A stretch of DNA of 64,000 nucleotides from Cucumibacter marinus DSM 18995 (GCF_000429865.1 NZ_AUCR01000009.1:62001-126000), one strand, 5' to 3'. Positions 27,321 through 36,619 are shown, numbered from the stretch's first letter. Notes: generated by a model from the sequence alone, not told the origin. Made by a program: numbers and translations.

Positions 27321-27938
27321 TCAGCGCGAATAGAATTCGACGACCAGGTTCGGTTCCATCTGCACCGGATAGGGCACATCACCAAGCGCCGGCACCCGGA
27401 CATAAGTCGCGGTCTGCTTGCCGTGATCGGCATCGATATATTCCGGCACGTCGCGCTCGGGCAGCTGGTTGGCTTCGAGAACAAAGGCGAGCTGCTTGGA
27501 GCGCTCGCGGATCTCGATGACATCGCCCGGCTTGCAGCGATAGGAGGGAATGTTGACCCGCTGACCGTTCACCTTCACGTGGCCGTGGTTGATGAACTGG
27601 CGCGCGGCGAACACGGTCGCCACGAACTTGGCGCGATAGACGATCGCATCGAGACGGCTCTCGAGCAGACCGATGAGGTTTTCACCGGTATCGCCGCGCA
27701 TGCGGGTGGCTTCCTTGTAATTCCGCAGGAACGCCTTTTCGGTCATGTTCCCGTAATAGCCCTTGAGCTTCTGCTTGGCGCGAAGCTGCAGACCGAAGTC
27801 CGAGAGCTTGCCGCGGCGGCGCTGACCATGCTGGCCCGGCCCGTATTCCCGGCGGTTCACCGGGCTCTTGGGGCGACCCCAGATGTTCTCGCCCATGCGG
27901 CGGTCAATCTTATACTTCTGAGACTGGCGTTTCGACAT
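27321..27938 (-). CDS. rpsD: 30S ribosomal protein S4
   Basis: The 205-residue protein is full-length S4: [86 protein letters not shown] (S4 RNA-binding domain). S4 nucleates assembly of the 30S body on 16S rRNA. It is isolated and leftward, as usual in alphaproteobacteria, with a shared terminator downstream. Confidence 0.98.
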   Translation of the reverse strand: MSKRQSQKYKIDRRMGENIWGRPKSPVNRREYGPGQHGQRRRGKLSDFGLQLRAKQKLKGYYGNMTEKAFLRNYKEATRMRGDTGENLIGLLESRLDAIVYRAKFVATVFAARQFINHGHVKVNGQRVNIPSYRCKPGDVIEIRERSKQLAFVLEANQLPERDVPEYIDADHGKQTATYVRVPALGDVPYPVQMEPNLVVEFYSR

Positions 27939-28241
27939 CGCGTCGTCCTTCCATAGAGTTAAGGATCAAGCGCGCCCTCCTCTGCTGGCCGTTTGGGCCA
28001 ACCGACAGACCAAATCGAAAAACGCAAAAGGTTCGAACCGCTATGGGCCGAACCGCAAGCTAACCGACGGTCCCGGGTGCTCCCTGCCCGCACCAGGTGC
28101 AGGCAAGTGGCGCGGTTTCTATGCCGCGCAGACCGGCAAGTCAACGGTTTTCGGGGATTTCTGCGCTCTGGTGGTATCGTGCTTGTCCACGTTCCTGTCC
28201 GCCGTGCTAGCTTGCCACCATCGCGGGGGCGAGAGGGACGC
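27939..28241. other. Divergent region between rpsD and the secreted ClpP-like gene
   Basis: These 303 nt separate two divergent genes. They hold a candidate rpsD promoter (28117-28144) and a 6-bp inverted repeat, GCGCGG (28110-28115) and CCGCGC (28124-28129), over its -10 region. No gene, tRNA or riboswitch is recognised. The promoter of the rightward gene is not evident. Confidence 0.45.
28117..28144 (-). promoter_or_regulatory. Candidate rpsD promoter
   Basis: On the minus strand, TTGACT (28144-28139) and ATAGAA (28122-28117) are 16 nt apart, about 180 nt before the rpsD start. The -35 is good and the -10 is poor. The call rests on sequence resemblance only. Confidence 0.3.
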
Positions 28242-29789
28242 ATGATGAATTCCACTCTTTGGACCATAGGGGCCCTGTGGTCCTGCCGAACCCTTGCCGG
28301 CCTTGTTACCCTGTCGGCACTCTGGCTCGGAACAGCCGGCGGCAGTCAGGCGGCTGATTTCACCCTCCTTCCCGACATGCCGATGAACTGCGTTGCCAAA
28401 CTCGACGGCCAGATAGCGCCCGGCGATGCGGACAAGCTCAAGAGCCTGCTGGATCGCGGCGTTTTCGAGATCGATGAACCCGCCAATGCCTTTTCCGGCG
28501 AGGCCGCCTCGCCCCTTGGCAATTACGAATGGTTCAATCCCCGGCTCTGCATGAACAGCAATGGCGGATCGCTGGGCGAAGGTGCCCGTCTTGCGCGCCT
28601 GATCGCCGAACATTCGATCACCACCGCCGTCGGCCCCGGCGACAGCTGCGGCTCCGCCTGCGCCCTTGCCTTTATGGCCGGACGTCACATTCCTTTCGAA
28701 TATTACATCACCGGCGTGGACCGCGTCCTGCATCCGACGGCAAAGCTCTGGTTTCATTCGCCTCTCGTCCTGTCCGGCGATCCCGACAGGGTCTATTCCG
28801 AGGACGACGTCAATCAGGCCATGAATATCGGGCTTCAGATCGTCCGCGATCTTCTCCTGAGTGACCGCCTGCTCAACATGCCCTCCTCCCTTGTGGTCAA
28901 TATGCTGGCCACCCCGGCCCGGGAACAATTCGTCGTCACCACCGTCGAACAGGCCCAGCGCTGGCAGATCGGCATAGACGGGTATTCGGACTATCGCTTT
29001 TTTGCCGACACCGACACGCAGACCCTCAGAGACAAGCTCTCGATCTGCGCCCATGACTTCATCAAGACCCAGGACCAGGTCTCACCCACCTGGCTTGATC
29101 CCTATCGCACGACCCTCACCGCCGACAGCCGCGTCCGGTTCGAGGCGGCTCGCATCTGGCTGGGCGGTTACACTTATTACGATGGTACACAAGGCGCGCC
29201 GCTGTTGCAGTGGGGCGGCGATCACTCCGATGACGAAGCCGTTTATTGCAACGAACGGGTATTGCAGGACCAAAAGCCGTTCCTTGACAGTTTTCCCGCC
29301 AATTTGCGTCTTGCCGACCTTCCCCATGACGGACCGGACTACGAGACCGGTGCAGCGCTCGATGCCGCATGGACCCATGTCGCCCTGCCCGCTGTCAGGG
29401 GGCGGTGCCGGACCGGAAACCCGAAAGACCGGGCCGATGGCGAGCTCGAATGGACCATCATCGACGACGAACCCTGCACTGCCCGGGCGTTCCTGACCGC
29501 CGAGGCGGACGGCACGCGCAACGTCCTGATGGAGTATCGCTGGCCGAGCGGGTCGGTCACATCGCTCGAACTCAATGACCGCAGCGAAACCTGCCGACCG
29601 GCCCGCGATCCATACAGCGGCATCTCTCAGTGCGTCGCGCGTCTCAACGGGGAATCGGCAAGCGGTTATCGCAGCGAGTTCGGCGAAAGTGGCGGCGTCA
29701 TCGGAGTGTACTACGACTATTGCGCCATCCGGGATTCCTCGGAAACACAGTTCTGTTTCGAGGTCGACGGCCAGAACCCGCTTCTCTGA
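28242..29789 (+). CDS. Secreted ClpP/crotonase-fold protein (COG3904-like), paralogue A
   Basis: The 515-residue protein has an N-terminal signal segment (hydrophobic to GGSQA) and a ClpP-like half. NSNGGS (105-110) forms the oxyanion strand, S138 in DSCGSACALAFMAG fits the nucleophile and H172 in KLWFHSPLV fits the base. Family members are predicted periplasmic serine proteases. The C-terminal ~300 residues are Cys-containing and unassigned. A paralogue of equal length is at 40630-42177. ATGs at 28242 and 28245 are both possible. The substrate is unknown. Confidence 0.75.
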   Translation: MMNSTLWTIGALWSCRTLAGLVTLSALWLGTAGGSQAADFTLLPDMPMNCVAKLDGQIAPGDADKLKSLLDRGVFEIDEPANAFSGEAASPLGNYEWFNPRLCMNSNGGSLGEGARLARLIAEHSITTAVGPGDSCGSACALAFMAGRHIPFEYYITGVDRVLHPTAKLWFHSPLVLSGDPDRVYSEDDVNQAMNIGLQIVRDLLLSDRLLNMPSSLVVNMLATPAREQFVVTTVEQAQRWQIGIDGYSDYRFFADTDTQTLRDKLSICAHDFIKTQDQVSPTWLDPYRTTLTADSRVRFEAARIWLGGYTYYDGTQGAPLLQWGGDHSDDEAVYCNERVLQDQKPFLDSFPANLRLADLPHDGPDYETGAALDAAWTHVALPAVRGRCRTGNPKDRADGELEWTIIDDEPCTARAFLTAEADGTRNVLMEYRWPSGSVTSLELNDRSETCRPARDPYSGISQCVARLNGESASGYRSEFGESGGVIGVYYDYCAIRDSSETQFCFEVDGQNPLL

Positions 29790-29905
29790 AAATCCTCGCA
29801 ACACGCTGTTCTTAAAACAAAAAATTTCGCCTGGCTGAACCGGAACCAGGTGGCGGAAAAAAACTTTGCCGCCACTATTGAATTCGCGCTTGCAATCCTG
29901 ATTTG

Positions 29906-29927
29906 GTGTGTTACATCTCTAGCACAC
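29906..29927. promoter_or_regulatory. Candidate operator of the GntR/ABC operon
   Basis: GTGTGTTA (29906-29913) and TAGCACAC (29920-29927) form an imperfect palindrome with one mismatch per arm, 17 nt before the GntR start. YtrA-type regulators bind such dyads at their own promoters. A TTGCAA (29890-29895) upstream could be its -35. Confidence 0.45.
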
Positions 29928-29943
29928 TAGATAGGCAAAACAC

Positions 29944-30300
29944 ATGGTGCAATTCAACGAGACACAGCCGATCTTCCTGCAGATCCGGCAGCGCATCATC
30001 GCCCTCATTCTCAATGGGGTGGTGAAACAGGACGAAGCGCTGCCCTCGGTCCGTCAGGTTGCCGGCGATCTTTCCGTCAATCCGCTCACGGTCACCAAGG
30101 CATATCAGTCCCTTGTTGACCTGGGCATTATCGAAAAAAGAAGGGGGCTGGGCATGTTCGTGGTGAACGGTGCGCGCGACAAACTTCTCGAACACGAGCG
30201 CGATCAGTTTCTCAATGAGGAATGGCCGCGCATCGCCGAACGCATCGAAGCGCTCGGCCTCTCCCTTGAAACCCTCATCAAGAAGGGATCGTCCAAATGA
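29944..30300 (+). CDS. GntR family regulator, YtrA subfamily
   Basis: The 118-residue protein is a GntR winged helix with a short C-terminal tail, the YtrA form. Diagnostic blocks are IFLQIRQRIIALILNGVV, LPSVRQVAGDLSVNPLTVTKAYQSL (recognition helix) and GIIEKRRGLGMFV. YtrA-type proteins repress their own ABC-transporter operon and respond to cell-envelope antibiotics in firmicutes. The stop overlaps the ABC ATPase start by 4 nt, supporting the same arrangement here. Confidence 0.92.
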   Translation: MVQFNETQPIFLQIRQRIIALILNGVVKQDEALPSVRQVAGDLSVNPLTVTKAYQSLVDLGIIEKRRGLGMFVVNGARDKLLEHERDQFLNEEWPRIAERIEALGLSLETLIKKGSSK

Positions 30301-31196
30301 ACGCCCCCATCATCCAGGCGCGCGGTCTGCGCAAGCGCTTCGGCAAGACTGAAATCCTGCATGGCCTCGACTTCACCGTGCCCGCCGGCCGCATCTACGG
30401 CCTGATCGGGCACAACGGCGCCGGCAAGACCACCACTCTCAACGCAGTGCTGGGACTGACCCAGTGCGAGGGCGAGGTTTCCGTTCTGGGCATGGACCCG
30501 TTCGCAAACCGGGCCCGGCTCATGCAGCAAGTGGCGTTCATGTCGGACGTTGCCAGCCTGCCGCGCTATCTGCGCGTCTCCGAGCTCTTCGATCTGATCG
30601 AGGGCATCCACCCAGCATTCTCCAGGGAGAAGGCCAATGCTTTTCTTCAAGGCACAGATGTACGGCCGCGAGCTAAGATTCGCACTCTATCAAAAGGTAT
30701 GGTCGCTCAGCTCCACCTTGCTGTCGTCATGGCTATAGACGCGCGGCTCCTGGTGCTGGACGAACCCACCCTCGGGCTCGACATCACCTACCGCAAACGC
30801 TTCTACCGCCGGCTTCTCGAAGACTACATGACCGAGGATCGTACGCTGGTGATCACCACTCACCAGGTCGACGAGATCGAGTTCATGCTCACTGACGTGA
30901 TCTTCATCAAGGAAGGCCGCATCGCCCTTGATGCCCCGACCGAAGAGGTTGCTGAGCGTTATGCCCAGCTCGTCACCTCCGGGGACAATGCCAGCAAGGC
31001 TGCAGCCCTCAAACCGATCTATACCGAAACCCGTTTCGGCCAGACGGTCATGCTGTTCGATGGCGCCGACCGCGAGGCGTTGGAAGCTCTTGGGGAAGTC
31101 ACCTCCCCCAGTCTTTCAGACCTTTTCGTCGCCCTGATGGACCGCACGACCTACAACGCCGAACCTGCCTCTTCCAATGAAAGGGCTGCACAATGA
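30297..31196 (+). CDS. ABC transporter ATP-binding protein
   Basis: The 299-residue ATPase has Walker A GHNGAGKTTT, a signature motif LSKGM (LSGGQ variant), Walker B LLVLDEPTLGLD and switch His in TTHQVDEI. The C-terminal extension of ~70 residues is typical of YtrB/bacitracin-type exporters. It pairs with the permease that starts within its last codons (4-nt overlap). The transported compound is unknown. Confidence 0.92.
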   Translation: MNAPIIQARGLRKRFGKTEILHGLDFTVPAGRIYGLIGHNGAGKTTTLNAVLGLTQCEGEVSVLGMDPFANRARLMQQVAFMSDVASLPRYLRVSELFDLIEGIHPAFSREKANAFLQGTDVRPRAKIRTLSKGMVAQLHLAVVMAIDARLLVLDEPTLGLDITYRKRFYRRLLEDYMTEDRTLVITTHQVDEIEFMLTDVIFIKEGRIALDAPTEEVAERYAQLVTSGDNASKAAALKPIYTETRFGQTVMLFDGADREALEALGEVTSPSLSDLFVALMDRTTYNAEPASSNERAAQ

Positions 31197-32071
31197 AGTC
31201 CGAAATCGCCCTTCTCAAGCGCGAGTTTCTCGAACATCGCGCCATGTTCCTCTACGCTCCCGCGATCCTGATCGGGCTGTTGATCGTCATCATGGTCGGC
31301 GGACTGCTGTTCGGCGACGCCAATCCCGAAGGTGATGGCCCGCCCAACGGCGAGACGGTCATGCGCGTTGGCCTGATGATCAATATTGCCGTATGGACCG
31401 GCCTGGGCGTTGTGGCGCTGTTCTTCTACTACGCTGACGCTTTCAGCGCCGATCGCCGGCACAACAACATGCTGTTCTGGAAGTCCATGCCGCAGTCGGA
31501 CCTCAAGATTCTGGGGCTCAAGGCCGCTTCCTCCCTGGCCGTGTTCATGCCGATCCTGTTCGTTTGGGCCGCAATTACCGGCATCGTGATCTATCTCGGC
31601 TTCATCGGAGTAGGCTTCAAGTTCGACCACCACTTCGCACCGAATCCGCTCAGCGCGCTGCTGATCTGGATCGAAGCCGGCCTGTCGGGCATCATCTTCA
31701 TGGTGCTGAGCGTGTTGTGGTACGCCCCGGTCCTGGCCTGGGTTGCCGGTTTGAGCACAGTGTTTGGCCGCTGGAGCATTCCGCTTGCCTTCATCATCCC
31801 CGGCTTCGTGGTGCTGATGGAACGGCTCTACCTGATCAATCGGGACGCTGAGCCGGTCATCGCCAACTTCCTGGCCCATCGCCTCGATGGCGAAACCGGC
31901 ACCGAGTCGCTCGAAGCCGATATCGTCTCGGGCAGCCTCGACAGCATCTGGAATGGCCTCGCCATCTATGTGCAGGGCTATGACTGGATCGGCATGGTCG
32001 GCGGTGTCGCTTTTGCGGTGGCCGTCGTCTACCTCGCCAGCGAATACCGCCGCCGGCTGGTGATCATCTGA
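31193..32071 (+). CDS. ABC transporter permease
   Basis: The 292-residue protein has about six hydrophobic segments, with an ABC-2 type opening (LLKREFLEHRAMFLYAPAIL), a FFYYADAFSADRRHNNMLFWKSMPQSD loop common to YtrC/ABC-2 permeases and a closing AVVYLASEYRRR. It forms an exporter with the preceding ATPase; GntR-ATPase-permease is one operon by overlapping start and stop codons. It converges with trmJ across 42 nt in which GGGGCGCTCCT occurs twice in direct orientation. Confidence 0.85.
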   Translation: MKSEIALLKREFLEHRAMFLYAPAILIGLLIVIMVGGLLFGDANPEGDGPPNGETVMRVGLMINIAVWTGLGVVALFFYYADAFSADRRHNNMLFWKSMPQSDLKILGLKAASSLAVFMPILFVWAAITGIVIYLGFIGVGFKFDHHFAPNPLSALLIWIEAGLSGIIFMVLSVLWYAPVLAWVAGLSTVFGRWSIPLAFIIPGFVVLMERLYLINRDAEPVIANFLAHRLDGETGTESLEADIVSGSLDSIWNGLAIYVQGYDWIGMVGGVAFAVAVVYLASEYRRRLVII

Positions 32072-32113
32072 TCGCCGAACCCGCACAATGGCTGCAGAAT
32101 GCAAGGGGCGCTC

Positions 32114-32917
32114 CTATTCGGGGCGCTCCTTCTTCTTCTGGGGCCGGCTGGGATTGGGCCGAAGGTGCCGCCGGTCGAGCGCCGCGATCACGCCGCGCAG
32201 TGTGCGCACTTCCTGATCGTTGAACCGGGCCCGTGAAAACATCGAGGTCAGATTGTTGAGAAAGGTCGGCTTCTTGTCAGGCACGGAAAAGAACTCGGCC
32301 CTGTCGAGCGCCTCCTCGATATGCCCGACGAGACCGATCACCTCTTCGCGCTTTGCCGGCGTGCCGAGATCGCCTTCGAACGGCAGCGCATCCGCGGTGG
32401 CGAGCCGCCGCCACTCATAGGCCAGCACCAGCACGGCCTGGGCAATATTGAGCGAAGCAAAGGCGGGCTCGACCGGCAAGGTGACGATGAAGTCGGAAAG
32501 GGCCACTTCGGCATTGTTGAGCCCCCAGCGCTCGCGCCCGAAAAGGATACCGACCTTGCGCCCATCAGCGATTTGGGGCTGGGCCTGCCGAACGGCCTCA
32601 TCCGGACCGATCACCGGTTTGAACATGTCCCGGGAGCGCGCTGTGGTTGAAAGGATCAGGTTGAGATCGGCCACCGCCTCCTCGATCGTGTCGAACACCG
32701 CCACCCGTTCGATGATGTGATTGGCCTTGGCGGCGGTCGCCACCGCCTTCTCGCTCGGCCAGCCTTCGCGCGGATTGACCAACCTCAGGTCCCACAGCCC
32801 GAAATTGGCCATGGCGCGGGCCACCATGCCGATGTTTTCCCCCAGCTGCGGTTCACACAGTATGATGATCGGGCCGGGCTGCGGGGTCAGCGCCTGCGAT
32901 TTGTCCGTCCCTGCCAT
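32114..32917 (-). CDS. trmJ: tRNA (cytidine/uridine-2'-O-)-methyltransferase TrmJ
   Basis: The 267-residue SPOUT methyltransferase has IIILCEPQLGENIGMVARAMANFGL, DLRLVNPREGW, GILFGRERWGLNNAEVALSD and LPVEPAFASLNIAQAVLVLAYEW, the trefoil-knot SAM site. It methylates the ribose of nucleotide 32 in tRNA. The C-terminal ~90 residues are helical and basic. The ATG at 32917 overlaps the TGA of the upstream GNAT gene, so translation is coupled; an ATG at 32947 lies inside that gene. Confidence 0.93.
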   Translation of the reverse strand: MAGTDKSQALTPQPGPIIILCEPQLGENIGMVARAMANFGLWDLRLVNPREGWPSEKAVATAAKANHIIERVAVFDTIEEAVADLNLILSTTARSRDMFKPVIGPDEAVRQAQPQIADGRKVGILFGRERWGLNNAEVALSDFIVTLPVEPAFASLNIAQAVLVLAYEWRRLATADALPFEGDLGTPAKREEVIGLVGHIEEALDRAEFFSVPDKKPTFLNNLTSMFSRARFNDQEVRTLRGVIAALDRRHLRPNPSRPQKKKERPE

Positions 32918-33525
32918 CAGGCCGCCCCTTTGCGCTGACGCCGCCATTCATCCTCGAGAATGGCGAATATCTGGAGTTCGTCCCAGGCGCCTTTGAACAG
33001 GGCGTGTTCTTTGAAATGGGCTTCGAGCCGCATGCCCATGCGCTGCATCAGCTTTGCGGAGCCGGTATTCGCTGCCGAACAGCGCCCATAGATCCTATGG
33101 AACCCGAAAGCCTCGAACCCCAGGTCGATTACTGCCGCCACCGCCTCGCTGGCGTAGCCCTTGCCATGAAAATCGGGATGGAACACATAGCCGACTTCCC
33201 CCTGCCGGGCGCCGCAATCCCTCAGGAACAGCATGACCTCACCGATCAATTGCCCGCTTTCCTTCTCGATGACCGCCAACACCATGGGCTCGGTATCGAG
33301 TCCCAGTGCATCGATCTCGACCACCTCCTTGAGCTTTTCCTCGGCAGCGACGCGGTCCCGCGAGGCGTAAGGCAAATGCTCCGTAACGCTGTCGAGCGAC
33401 TGATAGGCGTGCACCGCATCGATGTCGCCCATCGAAAGGCGCCGCAAAACCAGCCGATCGGTTTCAACCGGCAAGGCGGGGAATGGCAGGCAATCGGGCA
33501 AAGGGGTCGGCAAATCAAGGGACAT
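32917..33525 (-). CDS. GNAT N-acetyltransferase, RimJ/RimL type
   Basis: The 202-residue protein shows the RimJ/RimL pattern ETDRLVLRRLSMGDIDAVHAYQ, GEVGYVFHPDFHGKGYASEAV (acetyl-CoA loop) and FHRIYGRCSAANTGSAKLMQRMGMRLEAHF. Such enzymes acetylate N-termini of proteins or small metabolites. It is co-directional with trmJ, whose start overlaps its stop. The first 18 residues are proline-rich. Confidence 0.9.
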   Translation of the reverse strand: MSLDLPTPLPDCLPFPALPVETDRLVLRRLSMGDIDAVHAYQSLDSVTEHLPYASRDRVAAEEKLKEVVEIDALGLDTEPMVLAVIEKESGQLIGEVMLFLRDCGARQGEVGYVFHPDFHGKGYASEAVAAVIDLGFEAFGFHRIYGRCSAANTGSAKLMQRMGMRLEAHFKEHALFKGAWDELQIFAILEDEWRRQRKGAA

Positions 33526-33662
33526 GTAGGCAATCCGAAGGCGGGGAAGTTTGTCTCTTACCTATCCCCGGCACAGCCTGGCCGCAATATGGCCTCCGCA
33601 ACCGGGCGTGGACGCCACACCATTTCCCGATAAGATCGCTCCAAAGACGAAGGGAGGGAGTG

Positions 33663-34061
33663 ATGGATTTGAGCGGACACTGCCATTGCGGGGCAGTCAG
33701 CTACACCGTTAACGGCGAACCGGTGCGCATGGCCCAGTGCCACTGCAATGCCTGTCGGCGGACTACCGGAACCGGGCACCTGGTTCAGGCGTTTTTCAAG
33801 CGCGATGACATCACCATAACCGGTGAGACAAAGACTTACGAGAGCACCGCGGACAGCGGGTCGAAGCGGACCCGGCATTTCTGTCCAAACTGCGGATCGC
33901 GGCTGTTCTCGGAGAACGAAAAAACTCCCCATCTCATGGGCATTGCCATGGGCAGTTTCGACCAGTCCGACTGGTTTCACCCGCAAGTCATTCTCTACAA
34001 CGCCGAACGCCCCGGTTGGGACGTGATCGACCCCGATATCGATCAGCATGAGGGTATGTAG
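33663..34061 (+). CDS. GFA (CENP-V/GFA-domain) family protein
   Basis: The 132-residue protein has the zinc-binding cysteine set of the GFA family: GHCHCGAVSY, CHCNACRRTTG and HFCPNCGSRLF. Glutathione-dependent formaldehyde-activating enzyme was the founder, but most members have no proven activity. GGGAGGGAG precedes the ATG at 33663. The TfoX-like gene starts at the next base after its stop. Confidence 0.9.
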   Translation: MDLSGHCHCGAVSYTVNGEPVRMAQCHCNACRRTTGTGHLVQAFFKRDDITITGETKTYESTADSGSKRTRHFCPNCGSRLFSENEKTPHLMGIAMGSFDQSDWFHPQVILYNAERPGWDVIDPDIDQHEGM

Positions 34062-34397
34062 ATGTCGCCGGACCTCGAAGAACGCGTCGAGCGCATCCGC
34101 GCCATCATTGGCGACGATCCCAACATCACCGAAAAGCGCATGTTCGGTGGCCTCGCCTTCATGCTCAATGGCAACATGCTGTGCGGTTATACCAACAAGG
34201 GCGACTTCATGGTCCGTGTCGGCAAGGATCTCGAAGCCGAGGCGAGGTCCCTGCCCGGCGCACGCGACATGGACTATACCGGCAAGGCCATGGCGGGTTT
34301 TCTCTTCATCGATGAAGAAACGCTCACCGAGGATTCGGCCCTCGCCCGATGGATCGCCCTGTCGACACGGTTCGTCGGCACACTCCCCCCAAAATAG
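34062..34397 (+). CDS. TfoX N-terminal domain protein
   Basis: The 111-residue protein is a stand-alone TfoX/Sxy N-terminal domain: LEERVERIRAIIG, ITEKRMFGGLAFMLNGNMLCGY, DFMVRVGKDLEAEA and AGFLFIDEETL. Full-length TfoX controls competence in gammaproteobacteria; the short alphaproteobacterial form has no known role. It lies directly against the GFA gene, and the two are surely one transcript. Confidence 0.9.
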   Translation: MSPDLEERVERIRAIIGDDPNITEKRMFGGLAFMLNGNMLCGYTNKGDFMVRVGKDLEAEARSLPGARDMDYTGKAMAGFLFIDEETLTEDSALARWIALSTRFVGTLPPK

Positions 34398-34473
34398 CCA
34401 CTCTTTCCGGCAACTTGCATCCATCTCGGCACGCGCCTAGATGAGTGAGGGCAACAGGCCCCGGGGCGGAATC

Positions 34474-35325
34474 ATGGACATTTCATTCAAGGAATTCGGC
34501 GCCCCCGGCGGGGACCCGATGATCTATTGCCACGGCTGCCCGGGCAGTCATCTCGAGGCCGAACTGCTGCAGGACGCCGCCTGGGATCACAATATCCGTC
34601 TGATCGCCTTTGACCGCCCCGGCTTTGGCGAAACGCCGCACGTCCGCGGCCGCACCCTGCGCGACGAAGTCAAATGCGTCGAGGCAGTCGCTGATCATCT
34701 CAATCTCGACCGTTTCGCGATTTCGGGAGCGTCAGGCGGAGCCACAACAGCGTTGGCCGCAGCCCATTTCATCCCGGACCGCCTGACCTTTGTCGCCAGC
34801 GTTGTCGGCTGGGCACCCGTTGCTGACATTCCAGCCCTGCAAAAGACCATGGCTCCGCTCGATCGCGCCTTCTTCTCGGTCGCCGGTGCCATGCCCTTTC
34901 TCTTCGGGCCGCCGTTTGCATTTCTTGGCTGGCGGATATCCCGGGGGAAGAAGAGCCTGATGAGCATACTGAAATCGTCGTTGAGTGAGACCGACCGGGC
35001 GATGATCGAACGCGACGAAGCCTTCGCCGATTTCCTCGTCCGCGATATGCAGGAGGCCTTTCGTCACGGTTCGGCTGGTCCGGCCCGCGATGCCTGGTTG
35101 CGCTACCGACCCTGGGGTTTCGATCTCGCTGAAGTCACCACCCCCGTCAGCGTCTATGCGGGCGACGACGACAAGTTCGCCCCGCTTGCCCTGGCCGAAG
35201 CCGTCAATGAGCGTCTGCCCCACAGCACACTGAAGGTCTGGGAGAACACGGGCCATTTGACGGCTTTTAGCCAGTTCGGGGACGTGTTCTCCGACATGCG
35301 ACGGACGCTGGACACACTGGCCTAG
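34474..35325 (+). CDS. Alpha/beta hydrolase
   Basis: The 283-residue protein has an oxyanion loop (YCHGCPGSHLEAELL), a nucleophile elbow GASGG, an acid in YAGDDDKFAP and the base His in ENTGHLTAF. The nucleophile elbow departs from GxSxG only in neighbours, and the triad is complete. The substrate is unknown. The start at 34474 (MDISFKEFGAPGG) follows GGGGCGGAA; ATG 34441 would add 11 polar residues. Its TAG stop shares the CTAG at 35322-35325 with the convergent fabF-type gene. Confidence 0.8.
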   Translation: MDISFKEFGAPGGDPMIYCHGCPGSHLEAELLQDAAWDHNIRLIAFDRPGFGETPHVRGRTLRDEVKCVEAVADHLNLDRFAISGASGGATTALAAAHFIPDRLTFVASVVGWAPVADIPALQKTMAPLDRAFFSVAGAMPFLFGPPFAFLGWRISRGKKSLMSILKSSLSETDRAMIERDEAFADFLVRDMQEAFRHGSAGPARDAWLRYRPWGFDLAEVTTPVSVYAGDDDKFAPLALAEAVNERLPHSTLKVWENTGHLTAFSQFGDVFSDMRRTLDTLA

Positions 35326-36608
35326 GCGTTGATGGCCCCGAAGACCAGCGCCGCGTTCACGCCACCAAAGCCGAACGAATTCGACAGCGCGTAGCGCACC
35401 GACTTCTCGACGCCCTTGCCGCGGATAAGATCGAAACGTGTCGCCTCGTCGTCGGGATTGTCGAGATTGATCGTGGGCGGCAGGATGCCCGTGCGCAGGG
35501 CCTGAACCGAGATCAGCGCTTCCATCGCACCTGCTGCGCCGAGCATATGCCCGGTCGAGGCCTTGGTGGAGGAAAGGGCCGGCATCTCGGCTGAATCAGC
35601 GAACAAGGACCCGAGCGCCGCGAGTTCGATGGCATCGCCCACTTCAGTGGAGGTTGCATGGGCGTTCACATAGCCGATATCGCTCGAATTGAGCCCCGCC
35701 ATGCGGATGGCCGAGCGCATGGCCCGCTGCGCCCCTTCGCCGTCGGGCCGGCCCGCTGTGAGATGATACGCGTCCGCTGAGGTGCCATACCCCGCGATTT
35801 CAGCCAGTGGTATGGCACCGCGCGCCTGTGCGTGGCTGAGCCGTTCGATGACCAGCGCCGCCCCACCCTCAGACAAGACGAACCCGTCCCGGCCCTTGTC
35901 GAAGGGCCGCGAGGCCAGCGCCGCCTCCTCAGCGGGGCGCGAGGACAGGGTGCGCGCTGCACCGAAGCCACCGATCGAGATGGGATCAACGGAGCCTTCG
36001 GCACCCCCGACCACCGCGATCTCGGCTTCGCCCGAAAGGATCAGCCGCATGCCGTCACCAATTGCCTGAGCCGACGCGGCGCAGGCGGTGACCGGCGCCC
36101 CGATCGGGCCCTTGAGTTCGTGAACGATCGAAACCCAACCCGCCGCCAGATTGGCCAGAAAGGACGGGACCGTGAACGGTGACAGGCGCCGAGGGCCCTG
36201 GTTGAGGATAATCTCGACGGTGCGGGCCATCACCGGCGAACCGCCTACGCCCGATCCGATCACGGTCGCGGTGGCTTCCTTCTCCTCATCTGTCGTTGGC
36301 GACCATCCGGCCTGTTCCAGCGCTTGCGCCGCGGCTCCCAGCGCATAGTGGATGAAGACGTCCGCCTTTTTGAGATCCTTGGGATCGAGTACGCTCGACG
36401 GATCGAAACCGGCTTCGGGGTCGCGGTAAAGGCCCGGCACAAGCCCGGCGATCCCCGAGCGGAATCCCGTGGTGTCGAACCGATCATTCGGCACGATGCC
36501 GCTTCCGCCATCGATCAACCTTTGCCAAACCGCGTCGACACCCACACCTAAGGGAGAGACGACGCCCATGCCGGTGACAACGATGGGATCATTCGGATCG
36601 GTCTTCAT
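35322..36608 (-). CDS. Beta-ketoacyl-ACP synthase, FabF-like (stand-alone)
   Basis: The 428-residue thiolase-fold enzyme has the full triad of a condensing enzyme: C176 in APVTACAASAQ, H318 in YVNAHATST and H355 in KASTGHMLGAAGA. It condenses malonyl-ACP with acyl chains. It is not in a fab cluster (no acpP, fabG or fabD nearby), so it probably serves a special chain or a regulated secondary FabF role. A MarR gene lies upstream with a 14-bp palindrome between them (36620-36633), placed 11 nt before this start. Confidence 0.93.
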   Translation of the reverse strand: MKTDPNDPIVVTGMGVVSPLGVGVDAVWQRLIDGGSGIVPNDRFDTTGFRSGIAGLVPGLYRDPEAGFDPSSVLDPKDLKKADVFIHYALGAAAQALEQAGWSPTTDEEKEATATVIGSGVGGSPVMARTVEIILNQGPRRLSPFTVPSFLANLAAGWVSIVHELKGPIGAPVTACAASAQAIGDGMRLILSGEAEIAVVGGAEGSVDPISIGGFGAARTLSSRPAEEAALASRPFDKGRDGFVLSEGGAALVIERLSHAQARGAIPLAEIAGYGTSADAYHLTAGRPDGEGAQRAMRSAIRMAGLNSSDIGYVNAHATSTEVGDAIELAALGSLFADSAEMPALSSTKASTGHMLGAAGAMEALISVQALRTGILPPTINLDNPDDEATRFDLIRGKGVEKSVRYALSNSFGFGGVNAALVFGAINA

Positions 36609-36619
36609 CTTGCTTTCTC

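Noticed and set aside
28020-28050. GGTTCGAACC resembling a tRNA T-arm in the rpsD upstream region
   Set aside because: No D-arm, anticodon arm or acceptor stem can be built around it.
32104-32131. GGGGCGCTCCT twice between the permease and trmJ as a terminator
   Set aside because: The copies are direct, not inverted, so no hairpin forms and no T-run is present.
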